The notes under the pieces: model-generated
Database searches by the model: none
Told to the model about the DNA's origin: nothing
Seen by the model: only the letters and a program-made list of their open reading frames with translations
Shown: positions 37,893-46,631 of the stretch, piece by piece
Position numbering within the stretch: position 1 is the first letter of the stretch
Layout of the letters: every line of letters starts with the position of its first letter
Translations under genes and position numbers: made by a program
Origin: Microvirga flocculans ATCC BAA-817
GTDB taxonomy: Bacteria; Pseudomonadota; Alphaproteobacteria; Rhizobiales; Beijerinckiaceae
Assembly (NCBI RefSeq): GCF_000518665.1
Contig: NZ_JAEA01000002.1
Span: 336,627 to 400,626, forward strand
DNA length: 64,000 bases
Direction of reading: 5' to 3'

Positions 37893-38401
37893 CCATTCCC
37901 CTGATCCTCGTCGTCGCCGTGGCCGAGAACGGCGTCATCGGGCGGGACAACCAGCTGCTCTGGCGTCTCAAGACCGATCTCGGACGCTTCCGCAGGCTCA
38001 CCATGGGCAAGCCCATGATCATGGGGCGGAAGACGTTCCAGTCGATCGGGAAACCCCTGCCGGGCCGGGAAACGATCGTCCTGACCCGCGATCCCGGCTT
38101 CGCGGCCGAAGGCGTGCACGTGGCCCGGAGCTGGGAGGAGGCGCTCGCCAAGGGCGAGGAACTCGCAGCTCGCATGGGAGCGGACGCTGTCGCGGTTGTC
38201 GGAGGGGCCGAAATCTATGCGCTGGCCATGCCGCATGTCGAAGCGCTGTTCCTGACCGAGGTAAGGGCGGCGCCGGAGGGCGACGCCGTTTTCCCCGCAA
38301 TCGACCGGTCACAGTTTCGCGAGATGCGCCGGGAGGATCACCCCCGAGGGCCGGATGACGAGCATCCGTTTACCTTTATTGACCTCGAAAGGCGCCGTTG
38401 A
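37889..38401 (+). CDS. folA: dihydrofolate reductase
   Basis: FolA regenerates tetrahydrofolate from the dihydrofolate produced by ThyA, using NADPH. Its 170 residues begin I-P-L-I-L-V-V-A-V-A-E-N-G-V-I-G. The key segments W-R-L-K-T-D-L-G-R-F (catalytic acid Asp), G-K-P-M-I-M-G-R-K-T-F and V-V-G-G-A-E-I-Y are all present. Its ATG overlaps the stop of the GNAT remnant by ATGA. hflK follows after 136 bp, so folA may or may not share its transcript. Confidence 0.95.
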   Translation: MTIPLILVVAVAENGVIGRDNQLLWRLKTDLGRFRRLTMGKPMIMGRKTFQSIGKPLPGRETIVLTRDPGFAAEGVHVARSWEEALAKGEELAARMGADAVAVVGGAEIYALAMPHVEALFLTEVRAAPEGDAVFPAIDRSQFREMRREDHPRGPDDEHPFTFIDLERRR

Positions 38402-38537
38402 CCCCCTCCAAGGTTGACGAAGCCCGTCTTAATCCCCAATTCGCAGGCTTGACAGGCGGAAGAGGCAACACCCACAACCGTCTCATGTTCTTCGTGGCTG
38501 TCTCGGCCAGACTTTCGTAAGTGAGGAAAGGCGTCCT

Positions 38538-39677
38538 ATGCCTTGGAGTAACCAAAGCGGCGGCGGTGGCCCCTGGGGGCAGCGTGGCGGATCGGGAGGC
38601 GGCAAGAGCCCTTGGGGCTCAGGCGGTCCGCAGGGGAACGGCAATCCCCCGGATCTCGAGGACATCCTGCGCCGGAGCCAGGACCGCCTGAAGGATTTCA
38701 TACCCGGTGGCTCCATGGGAGGCCGCGGGCTGATCATCCTGGTCCTGGGCGTGATCGCCGTCTGGTTGCTGACCGGCTTCTACACGGTGCGGCCCAACGA
38801 GGTCGGCATCAACATGATCTTCGGCAAGTATACGGGCACCTCGGGCGAGGGTCTGCGCTACAACCTGCCTTATCCGATCGGCCGCGTGATGAAGCCGAAC
38901 GTGACCGCCCAGCAGCGGGTCGAGGTCGGCTACCGCTCCACCCCCACGGGGCAGGGCCGTGCGCGCGACGTTCTCGAGGAAAGCCTGATGCTGACCGCCG
39001 ACGAGAACATCGTCGACATCGATTTCGATGCGGTCTGGCAGATCAATCCGGCCCGGCCCCAGGATTTCATCTTCAACCTCCAGAATCCCGAAGGCACCAT
39101 CAAGTCGGTGGCCGAGAGCGCCATGCGCGAGGTCATCGGCCGCCGCAACATCCAGGCCATTCTCACCACCGAGCAGGCGAGCGTCGCCCAGGAAGTCCGC
39201 GACATCATGCAGGAAACCCTCGACGCCTACGGCGCAGGCGTCCTGATCAACGTCGTTCAGCTTCAGGCAGCCCAGCCTCCGGCCGACGTGCGCCAGGCCT
39301 TCTTCGACGTGAACGCCGCCCAGCAGGACGCCGTGCGCGTCCAGAACGAGGCCGGCGCCTTCGCGAGCCGCGTGGTTCCGGAAGCCCGAGGCGAGGCTTC
39401 GCGGACCGTCCAGCAGGCCGAAGCCTATCGCGAGCAGGCCGTGGCCGACGCCAGCGGTCAGGCCGCTCGCTTCCGGCAGGTCTATGAGGAATACCGCAAG
39501 GCTCCGGATGTGAGCCGCGAGCGCATCTTCCTCGAAACGATGGAGCGCGTGTTCGGCGGTGTCGACAAGATCATCGTGGACCAGAAAGGGCAGGGTGTCG
39601 TCCCCTTCCTGCCCCTGACCCAGAACCAGCGTCCGCAGACGCAAGGCAACGCCAACCAGCAGGGAGCCACGCGATGA
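38538..39677 (+). CDS. hflK: FtsH modulator HflK
   Basis: HflK is an SPFH/band-7 inner-membrane protein that with HflC forms a cage around the FtsH protease and tunes its activity. The N-terminal ~60 residues are Gly/Ser/Pro-rich, then comes a transmembrane helix (residues ~70-88, L-I-I-L-V-L-G-V-I-A-V-W-L-L) and the band-7 domain with V-R-P-N-E-V-G-I and an Ala/Glu/Gln-rich coiled coil. The length of 379 residues is usual. The stop overlaps the hflC start (ATGA). Because hflC carries an amber codon, the HflKC complex may be incomplete in this strain. Confidence 0.94.
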   Translation: MPWSNQSGGGGPWGQRGGSGGGKSPWGSGGPQGNGNPPDLEDILRRSQDRLKDFIPGGSMGGRGLIILVLGVIAVWLLTGFYTVRPNEVGINMIFGKYTGTSGEGLRYNLPYPIGRVMKPNVTAQQRVEVGYRSTPTGQGRARDVLEESLMLTADENIVDIDFDAVWQINPARPQDFIFNLQNPEGTIKSVAESAMREVIGRRNIQAILTTEQASVAQEVRDIMQETLDAYGAGVLINVVQLQAAQPPADVRQAFFDVNAAQQDAVRVQNEAGAFASRVVPEARGEASRTVQQAEAYREQAVADASGQAARFRQVYEEYRKAPDVSRERIFLETMERVFGGVDKIIVDQKGQGVVPFLPLTQNQRPQTQGNANQQGATR

Positions 39678-40588
39678 ACGGCTCGACTCTTCGCACGGGC
39701 CTCCTGATCCTCGCGGGCCTAGCAGCCATTGTTCTCTACAGCTCGATCTACATCGTGCAGCAGACCCAGTATGCCCTGGTGCTGCGGTTCGGCGCGGTGC
39801 AGTCCGCCATCTCGGAGCCGGGCCTCAAGTTCAAGGTGCCGCTGATCGACAACGTCACCTATTTCGAGAAGCGCGTGCTCGATCTCGATCTGCCCGTCCA
39901 GACCCTCCTGTAGGCCGACCGGCAGAATTTGGAAGTCGACGCCTTTACCCGCTACCGGATCGTCGATCCGCTGCGGTTCTATCAGGCGGTCGGCAACATC
40001 GCCCTGGCCAACCAGCGCCTGCAGAGCTTCACGAACTCGGCCATGCGCAATGTCCTGGCCAGCGCCTCCCGCGATGCCATCGTCCGCACCGATCGCGCGA
40101 CCCTGATGAACCGCATCCAGGAGGATGTGAACCGTCAGGCCAAGAATCTCGGCATCGAGATGATCGACGTGCGCCTGACCCGCGTCGACCTGCCGGCTGC
40201 GAACAGCCAGGCGGTGTACCAGCGGATGCGCACGGAGCGTGAGCGCGAGGCTGCCGACATCCGGGCCAACGGACAGCAGCAGGCGCAGACGATCCGTGCC
40301 AAGGCCGAGCGCGAGGCGACCGTGATCCGGGCCGAGGCCAATCGTCAGGCCGAGGAGCTGCGCGGTCAGGGCGATGCGGACCGCAACCGCATCCTGGCCG
40401 AGGCCTTCAGCCTCGATCCGGACTTCTTTGCCTTCTACCGCTCGATGCAGGCCTATGAGGCCGGGTTGAAATCCGGCGAGACCCGTCTTGTATTGAGCCC
40501 GGATTCGGAGTTCTTTCGTTACTTCAACGACCCCGCCGGTCGCAGAAGTGGCGGGGGCGCTCCCGTTCAACCCGCTCCAGCCCAGTAA
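39674..40588 (+). pseudogene. hflC: hflC, FtsH modulator, interrupted by an in-frame amber codon
   Basis: The whole frame from 39674 to 40588 (304 codons) encodes an HflC-like band-7 protein: N-terminal membrane helix, V-Q-Q-T-Q-Y-A-L-V-L-R-F-G, then R-V-L-D-L-D-L-P-V-Q-T-L-L, and after the break A-D-R-Q-N-L-E-V-D-A-F-T-R-Y-R-I to the end. A TAG at 39911-39913 falls exactly where homologues have a residue, usually Ser, between L-L and A-D-R; TCG to TAG is a single base change. The stop leaves a 79-residue fragment, while a TTG at 39929 could restart a 219-residue C-terminal part without the membrane anchor. The rest shows no decay, so the change is recent, a sequencing error, or suppressed. 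Confidence 0.85.
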
Positions 40589-40599
40589 GACATCGCCTG

Positions 40600-40791
40600 A
40601 TGACGGATTTGATTGCAGCCCTCGGCCTCGCTCTCGCGGTCGAGGGCATTTTGTTTGCGGCCTTTCCGGACGGGATGCGCCGGGCCATGTACGAGGCCGC
40701 TCACAGCCCGAGCGACCGGATGCGGATCGTCGGCATCGTCTCGGCCGTCATCGGGCTCGGGGTGATCTGGCTCGTACGCCAGTTCGGGTGA
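40600..40791 (+). CDS. DUF2065 (YjeT-like) small membrane protein
   Basis: This is a 63-residue protein with two hydrophobic helices (L-I-A-A-L-G-L-A-L-A-V-E-G-I-L-F-A-A-F-P near the N-terminus and V-S-A-V-I-G-L-G-V-I-W-L-V near the end), the pattern of DUF2065. It follows hflC by 11 bp. The order hflK-hflC-DUF2065-degP is common in proteobacteria, which suggests a link with membrane protein quality control. The molecular role is unknown. Confidence 0.85.
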   Translation: MTDLIAALGLALAVEGILFAAFPDGMRRAMYEAAHSPSDRMRIVGIVSAVIGLGVIWLVRQFG

Positions 40792-40822
40792 GCGGCGGTC
40801 AAGCTTCCGCCGCAATGCCCGC

Positions 40823-40852
40823 TTGAATGACAGGGCCTAGAGCCAATCTATA
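40823..40852 (+). promoter_or_regulatory. possible degP promoter
   Basis: TTGAAT (40823-40828) and TCTATA (40847-40852) are 18 bases apart, 28 bp before the degP ATG. The overlapping CTTGAA resembles a heat-shock sigma-32 -35 element, but a CCCCAT-type -10 is missing. degP may therefore have its own promoter in addition to read-through from hflKC. Confidence 0.35.
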
Positions 40853-40879
40853 AGCAGAAACTCCGAGAGAGGATTGTCG

Positions 40880-42388
40880 ATGAACACTGCCACGAATGCG
40901 CTGGCGCCTTCCAAGACGATGGTGCCCCCACGTCTCCTGCGCGGGCTGGCTGCGTCATGCCTCGCGATCATGACGATCATGGGAACGGCCGCCGCGCCGT
41001 TGCCGGCCTTTGCCCGTTCGGCTCCTGAATCCTTCGCCGACCTGGCTGCGGAGGTCACGCCGGCGGTGGTGAACATTTCGGCCTCGACGACGGTCGAGAC
41101 CCGCAACCGCACCCTGCCTCAGCTTCCGCCCGGCACGCCCTTCGAGGACCTCTTCGAGGAGTTCTTCAATCGCCGCGGCGGTAGCGGGGACAATGCTCCC
41201 CCGCGTCCGCGCAGCTCGAATTCCCTGGGGTCCGGCTTCGTGATCGACCCGTCGGGCATCGTGGTGACGAACAACCACGTGATCGGCGATGCGAACGACA
41301 TCAGCGTCATCTTCCCGGACGGCACGCGCCTGAAGGCGGAGATCGTCGGTAAGGATTCCAAGGTCGACCTCGCCGTGTTGAAGGTGAAGCCCGACAAGCC
41401 TCTCAAGGCCGTGAAGTTCGGCGATTCCGAGGCCATTCGTCCCGGCGACTGGGTGATGGCCATCGGCAATCCGTTCGGGCTTGGCGGATCGGTGACGGCG
41501 GGCATCGTCTCGGCCCGCGGCCGGAACATCGAGTCCGGCCCTTACGACAACTACATCCAGACCGATGCCTCTATCAACAAAGGCAATTCCGGCGGCCCTC
41601 TCTTCAACATGAACGGTGAGGTGATCGGCATCAACACGGCCATCCTCTCGCCGACCGGCGGCTCGGTCGGCATCGGCTTCGCCGTTCCCGCGTCCACGGC
41701 CGTTCCGGTCATCGAGCAGCTGCGCCAGTTCGGCGAGACCCGTCGCGGCTGGCTCGGCGTGCGGATCCAGAGCGTCGACGATGCGACGGCGGAGGCTCTC
41801 AATCTCGGTACGGCGCGCGGCGCGCTCATCGCCGGCGTCGACGACAAGGGGCCCGCAAAGCCCGCGGGCCTCGAAGTCGGCGACGTGATCGTTCGCTTTG
41901 ACGGCAAGGAGGTCAAGGATTCCCGCGACCTGCCGCGGATCGTGGCCTCCACCCCTGTCGGCAAGGCGGTGGATGTGTCGATCGTCCGCAAGGGCAAGGA
42001 AATGACCAAGCAGGTCACCTTGGGACGTCTCGAGGATTCCGAGAAGCAGGCGAACCTGCAGCAGCCTTCCACGGAGGCCCCGACGGCGACCCGTCAGGCT
42101 CTGGGTCTCAATATGTCCGGCATGACGGACGAGTTGCGCCGCCGCTTCAGCCTGAAGGACGATCTCAAGGGCGTGGTCATCACCCGCGTCGATCCGAACT
42201 CCGCGGCTTCCGACAAGCGGATCCAGGCAGGCGAAGTGATCGTCGAGGTCAATCAGGAGCCGGTCGCCAACCCTGCCGACGTGACCAAGAAGATCGACGA
42301 GCTCAAGTCCCAGGGCCGCAAGTCCGCCCTGCTCCTCGTCGCAAACCCGCAGGGCGAGGTGCGTTTCGTGGCCTTGTCCATCGAGTAA
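40880..42388 (+). CDS. degP: Do-family periplasmic serine protease DegP
   Basis: DegP is a 502-residue periplasmic protease/chaperone that removes misfolded envelope proteins. A signal peptide (long basic start, hydrophobic core L-A-A-S-C-L-A-I-M-T-I-M, A-F-A-R-S cleavage) precedes the trypsin-like domain with the catalytic triad in N-N-H-V-I, D-L-A-V-L-K and G-N-S-G-G-P-L-F-N. Two PDZ domains follow. The ATG at 40880 is taken instead of a TTG two codons earlier, because it is preceded by GAGAGAGGA. It closes the hflK-hflC-DUF2065-degP block and is followed by an excellent terminator. Confidence 0.95.
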   Translation: MNTATNALAPSKTMVPPRLLRGLAASCLAIMTIMGTAAAPLPAFARSAPESFADLAAEVTPAVVNISASTTVETRNRTLPQLPPGTPFEDLFEEFFNRRGGSGDNAPPRPRSSNSLGSGFVIDPSGIVVTNNHVIGDANDISVIFPDGTRLKAEIVGKDSKVDLAVLKVKPDKPLKAVKFGDSEAIRPGDWVMAIGNPFGLGGSVTAGIVSARGRNIESGPYDNYIQTDASINKGNSGGPLFNMNGEVIGINTAILSPTGGSVGIGFAVPASTAVPVIEQLRQFGETRRGWLGVRIQSVDDATAEALNLGTARGALIAGVDDKGPAKPAGLEVGDVIVRFDGKEVKDSRDLPRIVASTPVGKAVDVSIVRKGKEMTKQVTLGRLEDSEKQANLQQPSTEAPTATRQALGLNMSGMTDELRRRFSLKDDLKGVVITRVDPNSAASDKRIQAGEVIVEVNQEPVANPADVTKKIDELKSQGRKSALLLVANPQGEVRFVALSIE

Positions 42389-42410
42389 GCCGGAAACGGA
42401 CAGACAAGCG

Positions 42411-42440
42411 AAAGGGCGGCCTCAGGCCGCCCTTTTTTGT
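42411..42440 (+). terminator. intrinsic terminator after degP
   Basis: A perfect 11-bp stem (AAAGGGCGGCC, 42411-42421, and its complement at 42425-42435) with a TCA loop runs into a T tract ending TTTTTTG. It ends the hflK-degP transcript. Confidence 0.93.
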
Positions 42441-42721
42441 TTTTCCGGAGCCCCGGCGTGAAGGGATTCGGGCTGCCCGCGCGGGCGCGCAACTGCCCGA
42501 GAACCGCTCAGGCAAGTTCCTGTGCCCCATCTTTGACATGAAGATCGTAGCTCATCAGGATAGCTTGAGTGCCGAAGGTGCCGCGGGCAACCGGCGCGAT
42601 ACCGTTCAGTTCAGTATCCCAGTCCGTTCAATGAATATCCAATGAGGCACAGCCGCCGGCCGTGATGCCGGGCGCGCGAATGAATGGCCCGTCTTAAGCA
42701 AAGGGGCTCAGGAGCAGACGC
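42441..42721. other. intergenic region, no gene assigned
   Basis: These 281 bp separate the degP terminator from the hydrolase gene. A 37-codon open stretch on the minus strand (42510-42622) has gene-like codons but no start codon before it. I see no repeat, RNA gene or promoter that I can defend, apart from an AGGAG ribosome-binding site at 42710-42714 for the next gene. Confidence 0.4.
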
Positions 42722-43543
42722 ATGAGCACGATCACGACCAGAGACGGCGCGGAAATCTTTTACAAGGATTGGGGCGACGGCCAACCCATCGTCTTTTCTC
42801 ACGGCTGGCCGCTCAGCGCGGATGCCTGGGATGCGCAGATGCTCTTCCTGGGGCAGCGCGGTTATCGCGTGATCGCGCATGACCGGCGGGGACATGGGCG
42901 TTCGAGCCAGACCTGGACCGGCAACGACATGGATACCTATGCGGATGACTTGGCCGCGTTGATCGAGCATCTGAATCTGAAGGACGCCGTTCTCGTCGGT
43001 CATTCCACGGGCGGAGGCGAAGTCACGCGCTATCTCGGCCGCCATGGAACGCGGCGTGTCGCGAAGGCCGTTCTTGTGGGCGCCATCCCGCCGTTGATGC
43101 TGAAGACGGATTCGAACCCTCAGGGAACGCCCATCGAGGTCTTCGACGACATCAGAAAGAACACCTATCTCAATCGCTCGCAGTTCTTCTACGATCTCAC
43201 CATGCCCTTCTACGGCTTCAATCGCGAGGGAGCGAAGGTTTCCGAGGGGCTTCGCATGGCCTTCTGGCTGCAGGGCATGCAGGCCGGAATCAAATCGGCC
43301 TATGACTGCATCAAGCAATTCTCCGAGACCGATCTCACGGAGGACCTGAAGAAGATCGACGTGCCGACCCTGATCGTCCATGGCGACGACGATCAGATCG
43401 TGCCGATCGCGGCCTCGGCCATGCTCTCATCCAAGCTCGTGCCGGATGCGACGTTGAAGGTCTATGCGGGCGGGGCGCACGGCTTGGCGCAAGTGCAGGT
43501 CGAGCAGTTCAACAACGATCTGCTCGCCTTCATCCAGGGATGA
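42722..43543 (+). CDS. alpha/beta hydrolase (non-heme haloperoxidase-like)
   Basis: This is a 273-residue hydrolase of the chloroperoxidase/esterase group. It starts [18 protein letters not shown]. It has the oxyanion segment F-S-H-G-W-P-L, the nucleophile elbow G-H-S-T-G-G-G (Ser near residue 97), a late Asp (H-G-D-D-D-Q-I-V-P) and the catalytic His in G-G-A-H-G-L. Members show esterase or perhydrolase activity; the physiological substrate is unknown. It stands alone between the degP terminator and the convergent serB gene. Confidence 0.9.
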   Translation: MSTITTRDGAEIFYKDWGDGQPIVFSHGWPLSADAWDAQMLFLGQRGYRVIAHDRRGHGRSSQTWTGNDMDTYADDLAALIEHLNLKDAVLVGHSTGGGEVTRYLGRHGTRRVAKAVLVGAIPPLMLKTDSNPQGTPIEVFDDIRKNTYLNRSQFFYDLTMPFYGFNREGAKVSEGLRMAFWLQGMQAGIKSAYDCIKQFSETDLTEDLKKIDVPTLIVHGDDDQIVPIAASAMLSSKLVPDATLKVYAGGAHGLAQVQVEQFNNDLLAFIQG

Positions 43544-43559
43544 TGCAAAGGTCGCGGCA

Positions 43560-44474
43560 TCACGCCGATGCCGCGACGATCTCTTCCAGCTTGTAGCCCT
43601 GCGCATAGAGAAGCGCCGAAAGATCCGCGTGGTCGATCCTCGCATGGGCCGCGGCGGCAACCGCGGGCTTGGCGTGGAAGGCGACGCCGAGGCCTGCCTC
43701 GCCCAGCATGGCGAGGTCGTTGGCGCCGTCGCCCACGGCCATGGTCTCAGGCGCCGTCAGGCCGAAGCGCGAGCGAAGCTCGATCAGCGTCGCGAGCTTC
43801 GCCTCGCGGCCGAGGATCGGTTCCTCGACGACGCCCGCGAGTTTCTCGCTTTCCACGATCAGGTGGTTGGAGCGGTGCTCGTGAAATCCGATCTTGGCCG
43901 CGACCGGGCCGGTAAAGAGCGTGAAACCGCCGGAGACGAGGCAGGTATAGGCTCCGTTCGCGCGCATCGTCTGCACGAGCGCCTGCCCGCCGGGGGTGAG
44001 CGTGATGCGCTTTGCGATGATCTCGTCGACCACGCCGACGGGGAGGTTCTGCAGCAGCGCCACGCGTTCGCGCAGGGCCGGCTCGAAGGCGATCTCGCCC
44101 CGCATGGCGCGTTCGGTGATCTCCGAGACCTCGGCCTTCAGACCCACGTAATCCGCCAGCTCGTCGATGCATTCCTGGCCGATCATGGTGGAATCCATGT
44201 CCGCCAGGAACAGGCGCTTGCGGCGCGCGGCCTGCGGCTGGACCACGATGTCGACAGGCTGGCCGTGCAGGGCATGGCGCAGGGCGGTCTCGACGGCTTT
44301 GGCCGTCGCCGTGGCCGGAACGACCAGATCCGCTGCGATTCCCCTTGCCAGAACGGCCCGTTCCGTCTCTTGTCCGAGCGCCCGGGCGGCCAAGTCTATG
44401 ACCTCGTCCGTGACGACCGGCTGGGACGGGTTGGCGATCAGGGTCGCGACGAGGGAATTCGGGGAAGACGCCAT
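43560..44474 (-). CDS. serB: phosphoserine phosphatase
   Basis: SerB performs the last step of serine synthesis, removing phosphate from phosphoserine. The HAD motif I is D-M-D-S-T-M-I (near residue 95), and motif III/IV is visible in the C-terminal half as [12 protein letters not shown]. The first ~85 residues are an N-terminal regulatory domain found in many proteobacterial SerBs. The total length is 304 residues. The gene is divergent from miaA, with only 14 bp between the start codons, so the promoters must overlap the coding regions. Confidence 0.95.
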   Translation of the reverse strand: MASSPNSLVATLIANPSQPVVTDEVIDLAARALGQETERAVLARGIAADLVVPATATAKAVETALRHALHGQPVDIVVQPQAARRKRLFLADMDSTMIGQECIDELADYVGLKAEVSEITERAMRGEIAFEPALRERVALLQNLPVGVVDEIIAKRITLTPGGQALVQTMRANGAYTCLVSGGFTLFTGPVAAKIGFHEHRSNHLIVESEKLAGVVEEPILGREAKLATLIELRSRFGLTAPETMAVGDGANDLAMLGEAGLGVAFHAKPAVAAAAHARIDHADLSALLYAQGYKLEEIVAASA

Positions 44475-44488
44475 TGGGAGACCTGGCT

Positions 44489-45421
44489 GTGAGTGACGTT
44501 GGGATCGGCGCGGTTCTCATCGCAGGACCGACCGCCTCAGGCAAGTCCGCATTGGGCATTCGACTGGCCCAGGCCCTGGACGGCGTGGTGGTCAATGCCG
44601 ATTCCATGCAGGTCTACCGGGACCTGCGCATCATCACGGCCCGTCCTACGCCGGAAGAAGAGGCCGAGGCTCCCCACCGGCTCTACGGCCATGTGGACGC
44701 CGCCGTGAATTACTCGGTCGGGCGCTACGTGGCCGATGCCATCGGCATCCTGCGGGAGATCCGGGGCCGGAAGCTTCCCATCTTCGTCGGCGGCACCGGG
44801 CTCTACTTCAAGGCCCTGACGGAGGGGCTTTCGGACATGCCTCCGGTTCCCGAGGAGGTGCGCGAGCGGGTGCGGCGGGAGAGCGAGGGGCTGGAAACGC
44901 CCGCGCTTCACCGCCTTCTGTCCGAGCGGGATCCGGAAACGGCCCGGACCCTGCGCCCTTCCGACCGCCTGCGGGTCCAGCGGGCTCTGGAGGTCTTCGT
45001 CGCTACGGGGCGGCCCCTGCTGTCCTTCCACGGCGCCCGGGAGCCGGGACCCCTGGCCAGCCTGCCTGTCATCAAGCTCTTCCTTGCGCCGGAGCGGGAG
45101 GAGCTGCGGCGGCGGATCAACCGGCGTTTCCTCACCATGATGGAGCAGGGGGCGCTGGAGGAGGTCAGGACCCTGGGCGAACGGAAACTCGATCCTATGC
45201 TGCCCGCCATGCGTGCCCACGGCGTCCCCGGTCTCCTGGCCCATCTGCGCGGCGAAATCCCGCTCGACGAGGCCATCGCCAAGGGGCAGGGGGATACCCG
45301 GCGCTACGCCAAGCGTCAGTTCACCTGGTTCCGCCACCAGTTGCCTGACTGGGACTGGGTGGCGCCGGAGCAGGGCTATGACGCCGTGATGGCCCGGCTC
45401 AATGCCCCGAGGCGCCCGTGA
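44489..45421 (+). CDS. miaA: tRNA dimethylallyltransferase
   Basis: MiaA adds the dimethylallyl group to A37 of tRNAs that read codons starting with U. The P-loop G-P-T-A-S-G-K-S is at residues ~12-19, and N-A-D-S-M-Q-V-Y and G-G-T-G-L-Y-F-K match the family. The GTG at 44489, preceded by GGGAG, gives 310 residues. A TTG at 44474 would overlap the serB start and is less likely. The 3' end overlaps the convergent RMD1-type gene by 23 bp. Confidence 0.94.
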   Translation: MSDVGIGAVLIAGPTASGKSALGIRLAQALDGVVVNADSMQVYRDLRIITARPTPEEEAEAPHRLYGHVDAAVNYSVGRYVADAIGILREIRGRKLPIFVGGTGLYFKALTEGLSDMPPVPEEVRERVRRESEGLETPALHRLLSERDPETARTLRPSDRLRVQRALEVFVATGRPLLSFHGAREPGPLASLPVIKLFLAPEREELRRRINRRFLTMMEQGALEEVRTLGERKLDPMLPAMRAHGVPGLLAHLRGEIPLDEAIAKGQGDTRRYAKRQFTWFRHQLPDWDWVAPEQGYDAVMARLNAPRRP

Positions 45422-46232
45422 ACATCTGGTAGAAGGTGATGAAGATCTCGAAGAGGATCAGGAGGACGATGATCAGCTCGAGGCGCAGGGATCGTTCGGT
45501 GTCGATGATGTCGGTCAGGGCCTGGGCCGTGTCTCCGAGGACTTCGAGCTTCCGGTGGAGCGCGGTGGCCCGCTCCTTCAGCTCGTACTCGTCCTCCAGG
45601 CGGGCATAGAGCCGCTCCAGGTCCGGGCGGTCCCAGAGAACGTCGGGCTTTTCCTCGACCGCCACCCGCCCCGACATGCGCTGGCGAACGAGCAGGGCGC
45701 GGCCCACATGCTTGAGGATCTTGCGGCGGTCCCGGGGGCGGCGGCCCTTCTGGGCCAGGTGCTCGACGGAGGGCTCCACCAGCTCGAAAGCCGCCGTCGC
45801 CTCACGCTCGTCGCGGGCCAGGGTCGCGCTCTTGGACAGGGCGTCCGCGATGACGATCAGCCGCTCGGTCGAGAGCTGCTTGATGTAGATCGGGCCTCCG
45901 GGCGGGATCTGGTCGTCCCTGTCCGGCGAGATTTCGATGATCGCCGTCTCCTCCTCGTGGCGGGAGAACTCGCCCTGGATGCGCTGGCGCAGGCCGCGGA
46001 TGATTTCATCCTCCTCCAAGGGGGTGAGCCCCACCAGAACGGCCACGCCGTAGCGGAACAGGGCCACGAAGCCATCCTGCCCCGCCCGGAAGGCGAGGGG
46101 GGTCGTGGACAGAACGTCGCTGCGCTCGAGGCCCGCTACGTCGAGGCGGTCGCCCAGGAGGAGGGCGCGGGCCGTGAGGCGCGTGTTCTGCATGGGCGCC
46201 CCGGTCGAGGAGATGGTATCGGTCATGGTCAT
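45399..46232 (-). CDS. RMD1/DUF155 family protein
   Basis: This is a 277-residue protein with the DUF155 domain (residues ~55-220; [16 protein letters not shown] near the start of the domain) and a C-terminal transmembrane helix ([17 protein letters not shown]). Homologues include yeast Rmd1/Rmd8 and the mitochondrial RMND1, which supports mitochondrial translation. The bacterial role is not established. The start M-T-M-T-D-T at 46232 is preferred over a much longer upstream frame that lacks family similarity. Confidence 0.82.
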   Translation of the reverse strand: MTMTDTISSTGAPMQNTRLTARALLLGDRLDVAGLERSDVLSTTPLAFRAGQDGFVALFRYGVAVLVGLTPLEEDEIIRGLRQRIQGEFSRHEEETAIIEISPDRDDQIPPGGPIYIKQLSTERLIVIADALSKSATLARDEREATAAFELVEPSVEHLAQKGRRPRDRRKILKHVGRALLVRQRMSGRVAVEEKPDVLWDRPDLERLYARLEDEYELKERATALHRKLEVLGDTAQALTDIIDTERSLRLELIIVLLILFEIFITFYQMFTGASGH

Positions 46233-46420
46233 ACGACTAAAAGAGGGGCCTTGAGTGACGGTCCGGAAGGTGGCTTCCCTTTCGGGATCGATGCTTCTCC
46301 TTCTGCAAGGCTGCATCGATGACTGCGGATCCGAAGGGCCTATCGGTCGGAACCGGGCCCGCCTTTCCGCGCATCGTGCTAAGGTAGAAGCTCCGTCGCC
46401 TAAAGCCAAGCCGATGCCGC

Positions 46421-46449
46421 TTGACCGAATGAAACGGATCGTTTAGCGT
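46421..46449 (+). promoter_or_regulatory. probable ilvB operon promoter
   Basis: TTGACC (46421-46426), a 17-base spacer and TAGCGT (46444-46449) lie just before the leader peptide. The -35 is good and the -10 weak. Transcription from here would include the leader peptide and the terminator hairpin. Confidence 0.45.
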
Positions 46450-46480
46450 CTGCGCAACTTTTGCACCGAGAGCTGCCCCA

Positions 46481-46531
46481 ATGCGCAAGCTTATTCTCGT
46501 AGTACGAGCGCCATCGACGGAGCGGGATTGA
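46481..46531 (+). CDS. branched-chain amino-acid leader peptide (ilv attenuator)
   Basis: A 16-codon frame encodes M-R-K-L-I-L-V-V-R-A-P-S-T-E-R-D. Five consecutive codons (CTT ATT CTC GTA GTA) specify Leu, Ile, Leu, Val and Val, the end products of the pathway encoded downstream. It precedes a stem-and-terminator arrangement and ilvB, the classic layout for transcription attenuation in which ribosome stalling at these codons prevents termination. It is too short for ordinary gene calling. Confidence 0.8.
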   Translation: MRKLILVVRAPSTERD

Positions 46532-46580
46532 CCCGCAGGTCCGGCGATGGCGCACAGGCCCCCTCAGGGGCCTTTTTTAT
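46508..46580 (+). promoter_or_regulatory. ilv attenuator: leader stem and intrinsic terminator
   Basis: A perfect 9-bp stem pairs GCGCCATCG (46508-46516) with CGATGGCGC (46545-46553), enclosing an inner GCGGG/CCCGC hairpin. It begins four bases after the Val codons of the leader peptide, so a stalled ribosome would cover its left arm. Three bases later comes a terminator: AGGCCCC (46556-46562), loop CTCA, GGGGCCT (46567-46573), then a run of T. The alternative antiterminator pairing is not resolved by eye. Confidence 0.75.
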
Positions 46581-46631
46581 TGCCCGAATTCCTGAAAAAA
46601 CACGCAGACGAGACCGACGGAGCCAAATACC

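Noticed and set aside
40874..40879. TTG two codons upstream of the degP ATG as the start.
   Set aside because: The ATG at 40880 has better ribosome-binding-site spacing (GAGAGAGGA) and gives a normal signal peptide.
42510..42622. Open minus-strand stretch of ~37 gene-like codons (reads ...G-I-A-P-V-A-R-G-T-F-G-T-Q-A-I-L-M-S-Y-D) between degP and the hydrolase.
   Set aside because: A stop codon directly precedes it, there is no start codon or ribosome-binding site before the similarity would begin, and I recognise no family. It could be a decayed gene end or chance.
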